64,000 bases of DNA. Origin: Phenylobacterium sp. Root1290 (lineage in GTDB: Bacteria > Pseudomonadota > Alphaproteobacteria > Caulobacterales > Caulobacteraceae). The position numbers and the translations under genes were made by a program. Location: positions 81,192 to 145,191 of the forward strand of contig NZ_LMEE01000001.1 in assembly GCF_001425305.1 (NCBI RefSeq), read 5' to 3'. Below, piece by piece: positions 16,253 to 25,333 of the stretch. The notes under the pieces were generated by a model. That model did no database searches and was not told the DNA's origin. It was given only the letters and a program-made list of their open reading frames with translations. Numbering within the stretch: position 1 is the first letter of the stretch; every line of letters begins with the position of its first letter.

Positions 16253-17530
16253 TCAGGTCGGGCGAACGACCATGCAGGCGAGGCGCTTGGCCTTCAGGGC
16301 CTGGCAGGCGTCCTTGGCCGAAGCCTCGGTGTAGCCGGAGAAGCGGGCGCGGTACGAGCCGCCGACCTTGGCCCCGATGTCGCCGTTGGCGGCGCTGAAG
16401 TGCTTGCCGAAGCGCTTGGTGACCAGGGCGAGCTGTTCCTTGGCGTCGGATTTGGTCTTGAACGCGCCGACCTGGACCGACCACTTGCCGCCCTTCTTGG
16501 CGCTCTTCGAGGGCTCGACCTTGGTGCGCGAGGCGGCAGGCGAGGGGGTGGCCGAGGCCAGCACGATTTTCAGGCCGTCCTGCTCGTTGTCGCCTTGTTC
16601 GATCGAGGGGCGGACGATCGGGCCGGTGGGCTCGGGCTCGAACAGGTTCTGCGCGACGGTGATCTTCTCGCCGCGGTCGCGGCGGGCCATCACGTCGAAG
16701 CCGGTGAGGATCAGGTCCTCGGCGTTGTTGTTGCGGATCGCCGTGGACGGGGCGCCCAGGACGACGGTGATCAGGCGGCGATTGTCGCGCACGGCCGAGA
16801 CGGCGATGTTGAAGCCCGAGGCGTTGGTGTAGCCCGTCTTCAGCCCGTCGACGCCCGGCATCCGGCCCAGCAGGCCGTTGTGGTTGCGCATGGTCACGCC
16901 GCGGAACGTGAAGCTCTGCTGGCTGAACAGCTTGTAGTACTGCGGGTAGTCCCGCATCACCGCGCGCGACAGGATGGCGATGTCGCGGGCCGTGGAGATC
17001 TGGCGGCTGTCGGGCAAGCCCGAGGCGTTGACGAAACGGGTGTTGCGCATGCCGAGCTCTTCGGCGCGCAGGGTCATCATGGCGGCGAAGCGCGCCTCCG
17101 ACCCGCCGAGCTTCTCGGCCAGGGCGACGGCGATGTCGTTGGCCGACTTGATGGCCAGCGCCTGCATCGCCTGTTCCACGGTCAGGGTCTCGCCGGGGCG
17201 CAGGCCGAGCTTGGTCGGGGCCTGGGCGGCGGCGCGCGGCGAGATCACCACCGGATCATTGAGGTGGATGCGGCCAGCGGCCAGCGCCTCGAACGCCAGG
17301 TACAGCGTCATGACTTTTGTGATCGAGGCGGGATACCGAGGGCTGTCCGCGCGTTTGGCGTACAGGACCTCGCCAGTCTTCGCATCGACCACGACGGCCG
17401 CGTACTTGGGATGGCTGGCAGGAAGCTGAAGGTAAGGAACCTGGGCCTGCGCGGTCGAGGCTACCGGCGCGACGGCGGTCGCGGCGGCGAGAACAAGAGA
17501 CGCTATCAGGCGGCGGGCGCGCTCGAACAT
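16253..17530 (-). CDS. D-alanyl-D-alanine carboxypeptidase with C-terminal SPOR domain
   Basis: A penicillin-binding protein of the DacA/S11 family that trims pentapeptide stems in the periplasm. The 425-residue protein has a signal peptide (about 1-29, ending AQA), SxxK as SITK (S69, K72), the SxN motif in KSAND, and KTG in DGLKTGYTNASG. A C-terminal SPOR domain (about 345-423; WSVQVGAFKTKSDAKEQL) should bind denuded septal glycans and target it to the division site. The ATG at 17530 starts directly at the signal peptide; an upstream in-frame start would extend it by 15 residues. It converges on the mipZ-dnaJ pair. Confidence 0.93.
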   Translation of the reverse strand: MFERARRLIASLVLAAATAVAPVASTAQAQVPYLQLPASHPKYAAVVVDAKTGEVLYAKRADSPRYPASITKVMTLYLAFEALAAGRIHLNDPVVISPRAAAQAPTKLGLRPGETLTVEQAMQALAIKSANDIAVALAEKLGGSEARFAAMMTLRAEELGMRNTRFVNASGLPDSRQISTARDIAILSRAVMRDYPQYYKLFSQQSFTFRGVTMRNHNGLLGRMPGVDGLKTGYTNASGFNIAVSAVRDNRRLITVVLGAPSTAIRNNNAEDLILTGFDVMARRDRGEKITVAQNLFEPEPTGPIVRPSIEQGDNEQDGLKIVLASATPSPAASRTKVEPSKSAKKGGKWSVQVGAFKTKSDAKEQLALVTKRFGKHFSAANGDIGAKVGGSYRARFSGYTEASAKDACQALKAKRLACMVVRPT

Positions 17531-17837
17531 ACGGTTCGTCCGTCGATACAAAGGGTTAAGCGGCCCCCGGGCCACTCGGGATGAGTCGTACCATGACAGC
17601 CGTAGCCTTGCGCGATGGTAAACAGGACTTGAACGGGCCCATTTGTCGCGCCTGACGCGATCAACACTTCCGTGAACGTCCGGCGCCTAGCGAACGGGCA
17701 GGTCATTGTGCACTGCACAAAAATCCCTTGACTGCTGCACTGCAACATGGGAAATAACGGGCGAGTTCAAGGCAAGTCCCCCGTCCCCGTTTGCGTCGCG
17801 GTAGACCACCGCCCAACCCGACCCCAGGAGCCCGCCC
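17531..17837. other. Divergent intergenic region, carboxypeptidase / phasin
   Basis: A 307-base region with no convincing gene. It holds a GAGTC (GANTC) near 17582 toward the carboxypeptidase side and, on the phasin side, the paired TGCACTGCA elements and the TTGACT sequence described separately. Confidence 0.6.
17707..17756 (+). promoter_or_regulatory. Putative PhaR-type operator and promoter of the phasin gene
   Basis: The nonamer TGCACTGCA occurs at 17709-17717, inside the palindrome TTGTGCACTGCACAA, and again at 17736-17744, 27 bases on. Between them lies TTGACT (17728-17733), a good -35 element; a -10 would fall near 17751 but matches poorly. Paracoccus PhaR, the repressor of phasin genes, binds CTGC-N3/4-GCAG-like sites, which these resemble. 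The regulator gene is not in the window, so the link is inferred. Confidence 0.45.
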
Positions 17838-18272
17838 ATGGCCGCCGCCGAGACCGTCAAGAACACCGTCGAACAGTTCACCACCGCCGGCAACGTCGCT
17901 TTTAAGGACGCCGTCGAGAAGTCGCTTACTCAGCTGAACGACATGAACGCCCATTCGAAGAAGAACCTGGAAGCCGTCATCGCCTCGGTGACCGCCTCGA
18001 CCAAGGGCGCTGAAGCCCTGGGCGCCCAGGCCATGGCCTACTCGAAGAAGGCCGTGGAAGATCACGTGGCCGCCGCCAAGTCGCTCTCGGGCGCCAAGTC
18101 GGTGCAGGAAGTGATCGAGCTTCAGACCACCTACGCCAAGTCGGCCCTCGACGCCTACATCGCCGAAGTTTCGAAGATGTCGGACATCGTGTCGTCGTCG
18201 GTGAAGGATGCGGTCAAGCCGCTCAACGAGCGCGTCACCGCGGCCGTCGAGCGCCTGCAGGCGGCTCGCTAA
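17838..18272 (+). CDS. Phasin family protein
   Basis: 144 residues, almost all amphipathic helix and rich in Ala, Lys and Ser, with no signal peptide. The pattern AAAKSLSGAKSVQEVIELQTTYAKSALDAYIAEV is diagnostic of the phasin_2 family. Phasins coat polyhydroxyalkanoate granules, limiting their coalescence and titrating the PhaR repressor. A strong AGGAGC site lies upstream, and the gene is followed by a perfect terminator. No PHA synthase gene is in the window. Confidence 0.92.
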   Translation: MAAAETVKNTVEQFTTAGNVAFKDAVEKSLTQLNDMNAHSKKNLEAVIASVTASTKGAEALGAQAMAYSKKAVEDHVAAAKSLSGAKSVQEVIELQTTYAKSALDAYIAEVSKMSDIVSSSVKDAVKPLNERVTAAVERLQAAR

Positions 18273-18311
18273 GAGCTTCCAGTCGCCCCGCCTCGCGGGG
18301 TGTCCTCTCGG

Positions 18312-18345
18312 AAAAGGCCCGCGCCAGCCCAGGCGCGGGCCTTTT
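18312..18345 (+). terminator. Intrinsic terminator after the phasin gene
   Basis: A perfect 14-bp inverted repeat (arm AAAAGGCCCGCGCC) with a 6-base loop, ending in CTTTTCTCTTTT, 39 bases after the phasin stop. It separates the phasin transcript from the ridA operon. Confidence 0.9.
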
Positions 18346-18383
18346 CTCTTTTCGGGTCTCAGGTGCGGCGGTAGACCTTCGGC

Positions 18384-18845
18384 ATGTCAAAGGTCGAAGA
18401 ACGTCTGTCTGCGCTTGGCCTAACCCTGCCGCAGCCCAATCCTCCGGTCGCCAACTACGTGCCCTTCGTCCGGGCCGGCGACCTTGTCCATATCTCGGGC
18501 CAGGTTTCGGTGGACGCCAGCGGCGGCATCCGCGGCACGGTCGGCGAGGACGTCGACCTGGAGACCGCGAAGGCGGCTGCCCGGCTCTGCGGCATCAACC
18601 TCATCGCCCAGATCAAGGCCGCCTGCGACGGCGATCTCGATCGCGTGATCCGCGTGGTCAAGCTGGGCGGCTTCGTCCAGGTCGGAGCGAACTTCCTGGA
18701 GATTCCCCAGGTCGTGAACGGCGCCTCTGACCTGATGGTCGAGGCCTTCGGCGACGCCGGCAAGCATGCCCGCTCGGCGGTGGGCGTCTACCGCCTGCCG
18801 CTGGGCTTCTCGGTCGAGGTCGACGCCGTGGTGCAGGTCAGGTGA
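18384..18845 (+). CDS. RidA family protein (enamine/imine deaminase-like)
   Basis: 153 residues. RidA/YjgF proteins hydrolyse reactive enamine or imine intermediates made by PLP enzymes. The conserved substrate-binding Arg is present in KHARSAVGVYRLPLGFSVEVDAVV, together with VHISGQVSVDASG near the N-terminus. The FVQVGANFLEIPQVVNGASDL segment belongs to the subfamily of about 150 residues that is distinct from archetypal RidA. Its TGA overlaps the GTG of the next gene (GTGA), indicating translational coupling with the glycerophosphodiesterase. Confidence 0.88.
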   Translation: MSKVEERLSALGLTLPQPNPPVANYVPFVRAGDLVHISGQVSVDASGGIRGTVGEDVDLETAKAAARLCGINLIAQIKAACDGDLDRVIRVVKLGGFVQVGANFLEIPQVVNGASDLMVEAFGDAGKHARSAVGVYRLPLGFSVEVDAVVQVR

Positions 18846-19588
18846 GCAATGCTTTCGGCGAGGCCTGGGATCTTCTGTTCCACCCGCCGGTGGCGCACCG
18901 CGGGTTGTGGACCCGGGGCGGCGCTCCGGAGAATTCCCTGGCGGCGTTCCAGGCCGCCTGTGAGGCCGGATACGGGGTGGAACTTGATGTCCACCTGTCG
19001 TCGGACGGCGAGGCGATGGTCTTCCACGACGAAGACCTGAAGCGGATGACCGGGGTTGAGGGCAAGCTGCAGGACAGGACGGCCGCCGACCTCGGCGAGC
19101 TGCGGCTGGCGGGCTCCGACGAAACGATACCGACCCTGCGCGAGACCCTGGCCCTCATCGGTCGACGGGCGATGGTGCACATCGAACTCAAGACGCCATA
19201 CGGCAAGGTCGGGCCGCTCGAGCAGCGGGTGCACGAGCTGCTGATCGATCACGCGGGGCCGACTTGCGTCATCGGCTTCAATCCTTATTCCCACGCCTGG
19301 TTCGCCGACCGGTTTCCCGGCGTGCTGCGCGGGCTGGACAGCTACGACTACAAACAGGCTCCGAACATGAACGAGGCGCAGCGCGAATCTTTCGCGCGGC
19401 TGGAGCACGTCTCCATCGCCCGGCCGCATTTCCTGGCGCTGCACATCGGCATGCTGCCCGATCCGCGTGCGGCGAAGTTCCGCGAGGACGGGATGCCCGT
19501 TGTCGCCTGGACCGTTCGCGAGCCGGGCCAGTGGGACGCGGTGAAGGACCATTGCGACAACCTGATCTTCGAGGGTTTCGAAGCGTGA
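18842..19588 (+). CDS. Glycerophosphodiester phosphodiesterase family protein
   Basis: 248 residues. Hydrolyses deacylated phospholipid headgroups to glycerol-3-phosphate and an alcohol. TIM-barrel signature residues are visible: HRGLWTRGGAPENSLAAF (catalytic His, metal-binding Glu), VELDVHLSSDGEAMVFHD (metal ligands E and D, second His) and VHIELKTP. There is no signal peptide, so it is probably cytoplasmic. The GTG start overlaps the ridA-like stop, and its own stop overlaps the GTG of the GNAT-like gene, making a tightly coupled three-gene operon. Confidence 0.9.
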   Translation: MSNAFGEAWDLLFHPPVAHRGLWTRGGAPENSLAAFQAACEAGYGVELDVHLSSDGEAMVFHDEDLKRMTGVEGKLQDRTAADLGELRLAGSDETIPTLRETLALIGRRAMVHIELKTPYGKVGPLEQRVHELLIDHAGPTCVIGFNPYSHAWFADRFPGVLRGLDSYDYKQAPNMNEAQRESFARLEHVSIARPHFLALHIGMLPDPRAAKFREDGMPVVAWTVREPGQWDAVKDHCDNLIFEGFEA

Positions 19589-20745
19589 AGCTCAAGCCGG
19601 CGGTGCAGATCAGCCGCCGAGTCGCCGACCTGGGCCGTGAGGCCTGGGACGCGTGCGCCGGCCACCCGGACCACCGCGGCAATCCGTTCGTTTCGTTCGA
19701 CTTCCTGGATATCGCCGAAGCGGCGGGCTGCGCCGTCGAGCGCACGGGCTGGGGGCCGCAGCACCTGTCCGTCGAGGACGAAGCAGGGCGCACCGCAGCG
19801 GTCATGCCGCTCTATCTGAAGTCCCACAGCCAGGGCGAATACGTCTTCGATCACGCCTGGGCCGACGCGTACGAGCGGGCAGGGGGGCAGTACTATCCCA
19901 AGCTGATCTCGGCCGCCCCTTTCAGCCCGGTGACCGGGCCGCGCTTGCTGGTGCGGCCCGATGTCGATGTCGAGGAGGCCCGCCGAATCCTGCTGGGCGG
20001 AGCGCTGGCCGTTTGTGAGCAGTACGACGTCTCCTCGCTGCACGTGAACTTCCCGGTCCAGGAGGAGTGGGAGTGGCTGGGCGAGCGCGGGCTCTCCCAG
20101 CGTCAGGGGCAGCAGTATCACTGGCTGAACCAGGGCTACGCCATGTTCGACGATTTCCTGGGGGCGCTGTCGTCGGGCCGCCGCAAGACCATCCGACGCG
20201 AGCGGCGCGATGCGCAGGCCGAGGTCGAGATCCTGGCTCTGACAGGTGACGAGATCACCGAGGACCACTGGGACGCCTTCTTCGGCTTCTACATGGACAC
20301 CGGCTCACGCAAGTGGGGGCGGCCCTATCTGAACCGGCTGTTCTTCTCGCTGCTGGGCGAGCGGATGGCCGATAGGGTCCTGCTGATCATGGCTCGTCGC
20401 CACGGCCGTTGGATCGCCGGAGCGCTCAACCTGATCGGCGACGACTGCCTCTATGGCCGCAACTGGGGCTGCGTGGAGGACGTGCCGTTCCTGCATTTCG
20501 AGCTCTGCTACTATCAGGCTATCGAGTGGGCGATCGGCCGGGGGCTGGCGCGGGTTGAGGCGGGCGCCCAGGGGCAGCACAAGATCGCCCGTGGCTATCT
20601 GCCGGCTCCGGTGTTCTCTTCGCACTACATCGCCGACCCGCGCCTGCGCGCGCCGGTGGACGACTTCCTGCGCCGCGAGCGCGAGGCGGTGAATGGGGAG
20701 ATGGAGTGGCTGGCCGAGGAGTACTCGCCGTTCCGCCAGTCCTAG
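19585..20745 (+). CDS. GNAT/FemAB-like protein (peptidogalycan biosynthesis, DUF482 type)
   Basis: 386 residues. The family has a double GNAT fold related to FemAB aminoacyl transferases. Diagnostic stretches are GNPFVSFDFLDIAEAAG near the N-terminus, SGRRKTIRRERRDAQ (about 206-220), FYMDTGSRKWGRPYLNR, LNLIGDDCLYGRNWGC, EWAIGRGLARVEAGAQGQHK and the closing IARGYLPAPVFSSHYI. It is predicted to transfer an acyl or aminoacyl group, but the acceptor is unknown. I place the start at the GTG that overlaps the preceding stop; a longer reading upstream would lie inside the phosphodiesterase gene. Confidence 0.85.
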   Translation: MKLKPAVQISRRVADLGREAWDACAGHPDHRGNPFVSFDFLDIAEAAGCAVERTGWGPQHLSVEDEAGRTAAVMPLYLKSHSQGEYVFDHAWADAYERAGGQYYPKLISAAPFSPVTGPRLLVRPDVDVEEARRILLGGALAVCEQYDVSSLHVNFPVQEEWEWLGERGLSQRQGQQYHWLNQGYAMFDDFLGALSSGRRKTIRRERRDAQAEVEILALTGDEITEDHWDAFFGFYMDTGSRKWGRPYLNRLFFSLLGERMADRVLLIMARRHGRWIAGALNLIGDDCLYGRNWGCVEDVPFLHFELCYYQAIEWAIGRGLARVEAGAQGQHKIARGYLPAPVFSSHYIADPRLRAPVDDFLRREREAVNGEMEWLAEEYSPFRQS

Positions 20746-20752
20746 GGCCGGC

Positions 20753-22291
20753 TCAGATCTTCCGATCCTGCCAATAGGCGTCGCGCAGCACCCGCTTGTA
20801 GAGCTTGCCGGTGGGAAGGCGCGGCATCTCCACGATGAAGTCGATGGACCGCGGCGCCATGTAGTGCGCCAGCCGCTCCCGGGCGTAGGTCATCAGCTCC
20901 GCCGCCAGTTCGTCGCTCGGCGCCTGGCCCGGCGCTGGCTCGATCACCGCCTTCACCGCTTCGCCCATCTCGGTGTCCGGCACGCCGAAAACGGCCACGT
21001 CCGCGACCTTGGGGTGGGTCACCAGGGCGTCCTCGATGGCCTGCGGATAGATGTTCACCCCGCCCGAGATGATCATGAAGGCCTTGCGGTCAGTGAGGTA
21101 GAGGTAGCCATCCTTGTCCAGGTAGCCGACGTCGCCGAGGGCGTTCCAGTTGGGGTGGTCGGGGTGGCGGGCGGAGGCCGTCTTGCCCGGATCGTTGTGG
21201 TATTCGAATGTCGGCGCTTCGCGCTCGAAGTAGACGAGGCCGGTTTCGCCGATGGGCAGTTCGACCCCGTCCTCGTCGCAGATGTGCAGGACGCCCAGAG
21301 CCGCGCGGCCGACCGAGCCCGGATGCTCCAGCCAGTCCTCGCTGGTGATGAAGGTCGATCCCGACGCCTCGGTGCCGGCGTAGTACTCGTAGAGGATCGG
21401 TCCCCACCACTCGATCATCTGGCGCTTGACCTCGACCGGACAGGGCGCGGCCGCGTGAACGGCGACCGTGTGGCTGGAGAGGTCGTATCGCGTGCGGACT
21501 TCGACCGGCAGCTTCAGCATGCGCACGAACATGGTCGGCACCCACTGGCTGTGCGTGACGCTGTGACTCTCGATCAGTTGCAGCGCCTGCTCTGGATCGA
21601 ACCGCTCCATCATCACGACCGTGCCGCCAAAGGACTGCACCGTCAGCACATATGCCAGCGGGGCGGCGTGATAGAGCGGAGCAGGCGACAGGTAGACGGA
21701 CTGCGCCGTCAGCCCATAGCGATTGGACGCCTGGCGCGTGTCGAACCCTTCCGCCGGCGTGATCTCGGGCAGGGGGCGCAGGATTCCCTTGGGACGGCCG
21801 GTGGTGCCCGAGGAGTAGAGCATCGAGTCGCCCATCCACTCCCGGGCCAGCGGTTCGGGTGAGCCTGAGGCGACAGCCGCCTCGTATGATGTCCACCCCG
21901 GAATGACGCCGCCGACCATGAGGCGGATCGCGACGTTGGGGATCAGATCCAGAAGTTCGGCCGCCGTGTCGCGCTTGGCGTAGGAGGTCACCAGCGCCTT
22001 GGCCCCGCAGTCGTTGGCGATGTACGCCGCCTCGTCCGGCGGCAGGTAGCGGTTGATCGTCGTGACATAGAGGCCCGATCGGAACGCCGCCCAGATCGGC
22101 TCCATGAAGGAGAGGTTGTTCTCCATCAGGACCGCGATGTGGTCGCCCCGGCGCAGACCCTGCGCGTAGAGGAACTGTGCGAAGCGGTTCGACCGCTCGT
22201 CCAACTCGGCGAAGGTCACCGCCTGGCCGGTGTCGGCGGAAATCATGGCCGGCTTGTCGGGCGTCAGCCGCGCGTGATCGGCGAGATACAT
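20753..22291 (-). CDS. AMP-dependent acyl-CoA synthetase/ligase
   Basis: 512 residues of the ANL superfamily. It activates a carboxylic acid through an acyl-adenylate, then forms the CoA thioester. The P-loop-like YSSGTTGRPKGI, the YYAGTEASG adenine motif, the WNALGDVGYLDKDGYLYLTDR hinge segment and the catalytic lysine near the C-terminus (LPTGKLYKRVLRDA) are all seen, so the enzyme appears active. The substrate is not deducible; close relatives act on fatty or aryl acids. The gene is isolated, convergent with the GNAT gene and divergent from the HIT gene. Confidence 0.9.
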   Translation of the reverse strand: MYLADHARLTPDKPAMISADTGQAVTFAELDERSNRFAQFLYAQGLRRGDHIAVLMENNLSFMEPIWAAFRSGLYVTTINRYLPPDEAAYIANDCGAKALVTSYAKRDTAAELLDLIPNVAIRLMVGGVIPGWTSYEAAVASGSPEPLAREWMGDSMLYSSGTTGRPKGILRPLPEITPAEGFDTRQASNRYGLTAQSVYLSPAPLYHAAPLAYVLTVQSFGGTVVMMERFDPEQALQLIESHSVTHSQWVPTMFVRMLKLPVEVRTRYDLSSHTVAVHAAAPCPVEVKRQMIEWWGPILYEYYAGTEASGSTFITSEDWLEHPGSVGRAALGVLHICDEDGVELPIGETGLVYFEREAPTFEYHNDPGKTASARHPDHPNWNALGDVGYLDKDGYLYLTDRKAFMIISGGVNIYPQAIEDALVTHPKVADVAVFGVPDTEMGEAVKAVIEPAPGQAPSDELAAELMTYARERLAHYMAPRSIDFIVEMPRLPTGKLYKRVLRDAYWQDRKI

Positions 22292-22486
22292 CGCTTCCCT
22301 CCCTCCGCGGCCTTTTCTGGCCGTCTGTCTGTGCAGTTGAGATGCACGTTATCGCAAGGCGAGGGGGCGTAAACCCGTTGTAGCGGCTCGCAGTCCGGCT
22401 CCGGGTATCCCGCGAGGGGCCAACGGCTGTGTTTCGTCCTCCGGGGCAATGCGCTACCACCGTGCGATGAACTGGAGGAGCGCGCG

Positions 22487-22924
22487 ATGAGCCTGGATGG
22501 GACCTACGAGGACGGAAACATCTTCGCCAAGATTTTGCGCGGCGAGGCGCCGGCGGCCAAGGTCTTCGAGGACGGAGACATCCTGTCCTTCATGGACGTG
22601 TTTCCGCAGTCCAAAGGGCACACGCTGGTGATCCCGAAGCATTCCCAGGCCCGCAACCTGCTGGAGGTCGAACCCGAGGTCCTGACGCCGTTGATCCTGG
22701 GGGTGCAGCGCATCACCCGGGCGGTGCGCGCAGCGCTGAACCCGGACGGGATCATGGTGTCGCAGTTCAACGGCGCCCCGGCCGGGCAGACCATCTACCA
22801 CCTGCATTTCCACATCATTCCGCGCTGGACGGGCGTTGAGCTGGGGCGCCATGGCGCCGGCGGCATGGCCGATCCGGCTGAGTTGAAGGCGTTGGCCGAG
22901 CAGATCGCGGCGAAGATCGCCTAG
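22487..22924 (+). CDS. HIT family nucleotide-binding hydrolase
   Basis: 145 residues. The histidine triad HLHFHIIP (near residues 104-111) provides the catalytic His, and NIFAKILRGEAPAAKVFEDG and PQSKGHTLVIPKHSQ are typical Hint/FHIT-branch features. Such proteins hydrolyse nucleoside phosphoramidates or dinucleoside polyphosphates. The gene is complete, has an upstream GGAGGAG site, and is followed by a terminator shared with clpA. Confidence 0.92.
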   Translation: MSLDGTYEDGNIFAKILRGEAPAAKVFEDGDILSFMDVFPQSKGHTLVIPKHSQARNLLEVEPEVLTPLILGVQRITRAVRAALNPDGIMVSQFNGAPAGQTIYHLHFHIIPRWTGVELGRHGAGGMADPAELKALAEQIAAKIA

Positions 22925-22952
22925 ACTGTCAGCAAGCCGAGCGGCCAAAGAA

Positions 22953-22980
22953 AAACCCCGGAGCGGATGCTCCGGGGTTT
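22953..22980. terminator. Bidirectional intrinsic terminator between the HIT gene and clpA
   Basis: A perfect 12-bp stem (AAACCCCGGAGC) with a GGAT loop. On the minus strand it is followed by TTTTTCTTT, and on the plus strand by TTTGTCG, so it fits best as the clpA terminator while also serving the HIT gene. Confidence 0.88.
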
Positions 22981-23005
22981 GTCGTTATGGGGCCTGGCTG
23001 GCGCC

Positions 23006-25327
23006 TTAGTCGGCCAGCTCGGTCGCCGCGTCCTCGGCGGGATCCTCGATGATCGGGGCTCCCGGTTCGCGGTCGTCGCCTTCGATCTCGAAGCCCAGCT
23101 TGCTGTCCTTGAGCACCACCTTGACGTGGCCGCCCTTGACCAGCTTGCCGAACAGGATCTCGTCGGCCAGCGGCTTCTTGATGTGCTCCTGGATGACCCG
23201 GGCCAGAGGCCGGGCGCCGTAGAGCTCGTCGAAGCCGTTCTTGGCCAGCCAGTCCGCAGCTTCCTCGGTCGTCTCGATGGTGACGTGACGATCGGCGAGC
23301 TGCGCTTCCAGCTGCATGACGAACTTCTGCACGACCTGACGGATGATCTCCTGGGTCAGCGCCTTGAATTGGACCACCGCATCCAGACGGTTGCGGAATT
23401 CCGGGGTGAACAGGCGCTTCAGGGCCTCATCGACCTCGTCGTCCTGCTTGCCGCGGCCAAAGCCGATGGCGTTGCGCTGGGCGTCGGAGGCGCCGGCGTT
23501 CGTGGTCATGATCAGGACCACGTTCCGGAAGTCGACCTTCTTGCCGTTGGCGTCAGTCAGGACGCCATGGTCCATGACCTGCAGCAGGATGTTGAAGACG
23601 TCGGGGTGAGCCTTCTCGATCTCGTCGAGCAGCACGACCGCGTGCGGGTGCTGATCGACAGCGTCGGTCAGCAGGCCGCCCTGGTCGAAGCCGACATAGC
23701 CGGGAGGCGCGCCGATCAGGCGGCTGACCGTGTGGCGCTCCATGTACTCCGACATGTCGAAGCGCAGGAGTTCGATGCCCATGGTCGAGGCCAGCTGGCG
23801 GGCGGTCTCGGTCTTGCCGGTCCCGGTGGGGCCCGAGAACAGGTAGCAGCCGATCGGCTTGTTCGCGTCGCGCAGACCGGCCCGCGCCATCTTCATGGCG
23901 GCGGAGAGCTGCTCGATCGCGTTGTCCTGACCGTAGACCGCGCGCTTCAGATCGACTTCGAGTTCCTTCAGCGCCACGGTGTCGGATTTGGACACCGACT
24001 TCGGCGGGATGCGGGCGATCTTGGCGACGACCGTCTCGATCTCCTTCACCGCGATCGTCTTCTTCCGCTTGCCTTCAGGCAGCAGCATCTGGCTGGCGCC
24101 GGCCTCGTCGATGATGTCGATGGCCTTGTCCGGCAGCTTGCGGTCGGTGATGTACTTGGCCGACAGCTCCACCGCCGCCTTGATGGCGTCGTTGGTGTAG
24201 CGGAGCTTGTGGAACTCCTCGTAGTACGTCTTCAGACCCTTCAGGATCTTGATCGTATCTTCGATGGTCGGTTCGTTGACGTCGATCTTCTGGAAGCGCC
24301 GGACCAGGGCCCGATCCTTCTCGAAGTGCTGACGGAACTCCTTGTAGGTGGTCGAGCCCATGCAGCGCAGGGTGCCCGAGGCCAGAGCCGGCTTCAGCAG
24401 GTTCGAGGCGTCCATGGCCCCGCCGCTGGTCGCGCCAGCGCCGATCACCGTGTGGATCTCGTCGATGAACAGGATCGCGTCGGGGTGGTTTTCCAGTTCC
24501 TTGACGACCTGCTTCACGCGCTCTTCGAAGTCGCCGCGATAGCGGGTGCCCGCCAGCAGCGAACCCATGTCGAGCGAGAAGATCGTCGCGCCGGCCAGAA
24601 CCTCAGGGACCTGGTTGCTGATGATCTTGCGGGCCAGGCCTTCGGCGATGGCCGTCTTGCCGACGCCCGGATCGCCGACCAGCAGCGGGTTGTTCTTGGT
24701 CCGCCGGCACAGGATCTGGATGCAGCGCTCGACCTCGGCGTGACGGCCGATCAGCGGGTCGACCTTGCCCTGCTTGGCCTTCTCGTTGAGGTTGACGCAA
24801 TAGGCTTCGAGGGCCTCGCCGCCGGTTTTGACCGCGGGCTTGTCCTCGTCCTCGGCGCCCTTGACCGACTTGGGCTGCTCGGCGCCGGCCTTCTTGGCGA
24901 TGCCGTGGGCGATGTAGTTGACCGCGTCGTAGCGCGTCATGTCCTGCTCTTGCAGGAAGTACGCGGCGTGGCTTTCGCGCTCGGAGAAGATGGCGACGAG
25001 GACGTTGGCCCCGGTCACCTCCTCGCGACCCGACGACTGGACGTGGATCACAGCGCGTTGGATCACGCGCTGGAACGACGAGGTCGGCTTGGCGTCCTCG
25101 CCGTCATCGACGACCAGGGAGCGGAGCTCGTTGTCCACGTAATTGGTGAGCGTTGTGCGCAGGGAGGCCAGGTCCACGTCGCACGCGCGCATCACACCCG
25201 CAGAGTCCTCATCGTCGATGAGGGCGAGCAGCAGGTGCTCTAGCGTCGCGTACTCGTGCTTACGCTGGTTTGCGAAAGCCACCGCGCGGTGGAGAGATTC
25301 TTCAAGCTGGCGCGAGAATGACGGCAC
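23006..25327 (-). CDS. clpA: ATP-dependent Clp protease ATP-binding subunit ClpA
   Basis: 773 residues. A hexameric AAA+ unfoldase that feeds substrates to ClpP. The N-terminal domain binds ClpS. Two AAA+ modules follow, with Walker A GDPGVGKT (near 217) and GPTGTGKT (near 498) and Walker B motifs ILFIDEIHT and [20 protein letters not shown] marks the pore loop of the second ring. The ClpP-docking loop appears as IGFG within [11 protein letters not shown]. The C-terminal tail is acidic. It begins 6 bases after the clpS stop, forming the conserved clpS-clpA operon. Confidence 0.97.
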   Translation of the reverse strand: MPSFSRQLEESLHRAVAFANQRKHEYATLEHLLLALIDDEDSAGVMRACDVDLASLRTTLTNYVDNELRSLVVDDGEDAKPTSSFQRVIQRAVIHVQSSGREEVTGANVLVAIFSERESHAAYFLQEQDMTRYDAVNYIAHGIAKKAGAEQPKSVKGAEDEDKPAVKTGGEALEAYCVNLNEKAKQGKVDPLIGRHAEVERCIQILCRRTKNNPLLVGDPGVGKTAIAEGLARKIISNQVPEVLAGATIFSLDMGSLLAGTRYRGDFEERVKQVVKELENHPDAILFIDEIHTVIGAGATSGGAMDASNLLKPALASGTLRCMGSTTYKEFRQHFEKDRALVRRFQKIDVNEPTIEDTIKILKGLKTYYEEFHKLRYTNDAIKAAVELSAKYITDRKLPDKAIDIIDEAGASQMLLPEGKRKKTIAVKEIETVVAKIARIPPKSVSKSDTVALKELEVDLKRAVYGQDNAIEQLSAAMKMARAGLRDANKPIGCYLFSGPTGTGKTETARQLASTMGIELLRFDMSEYMERHTVSRLIGAPPGYVGFDQGGLLTDAVDQHPHAVVLLDEIEKAHPDVFNILLQVMDHGVLTDANGKKVDFRNVVLIMTTNAGASDAQRNAIGFGRGKQDDEVDEALKRLFTPEFRNRLDAVVQFKALTQEIIRQVVQKFVMQLEAQLADRHVTIETTEEAADWLAKNGFDELYGARPLARVIQEHIKKPLADEILFGKLVKGGHVKVVLKDSKLGFEIEGDDREPGAPIIEDPAEDAATELAD

Positions 25328-25333
25328 TGGGCC

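Noticed and set aside
16400..17584. A 394-codon open frame opposite the D,D-carboxypeptidase gene
   Set aside because: The minus strand has clear SITK, SAN and KTG motifs and a SPOR domain; the plus-strand frame is a shadow.
17751..17756. GAAATA as a sigma-70 -10 element for the phasin gene
   Set aside because: Spacing from TTGACT is right, but the match to TATAAT is poor, so I do not call a complete promoter.
22967..25243. A 758-codon open frame on the plus strand, antisense to clpA
   Set aside because: It mirrors the codon pattern of clpA; the translation is rich in D, L, V, H and G with no family, and it lacks a ribosome-binding site. Similar long antisense frames occur opposite most GC-rich genes here.
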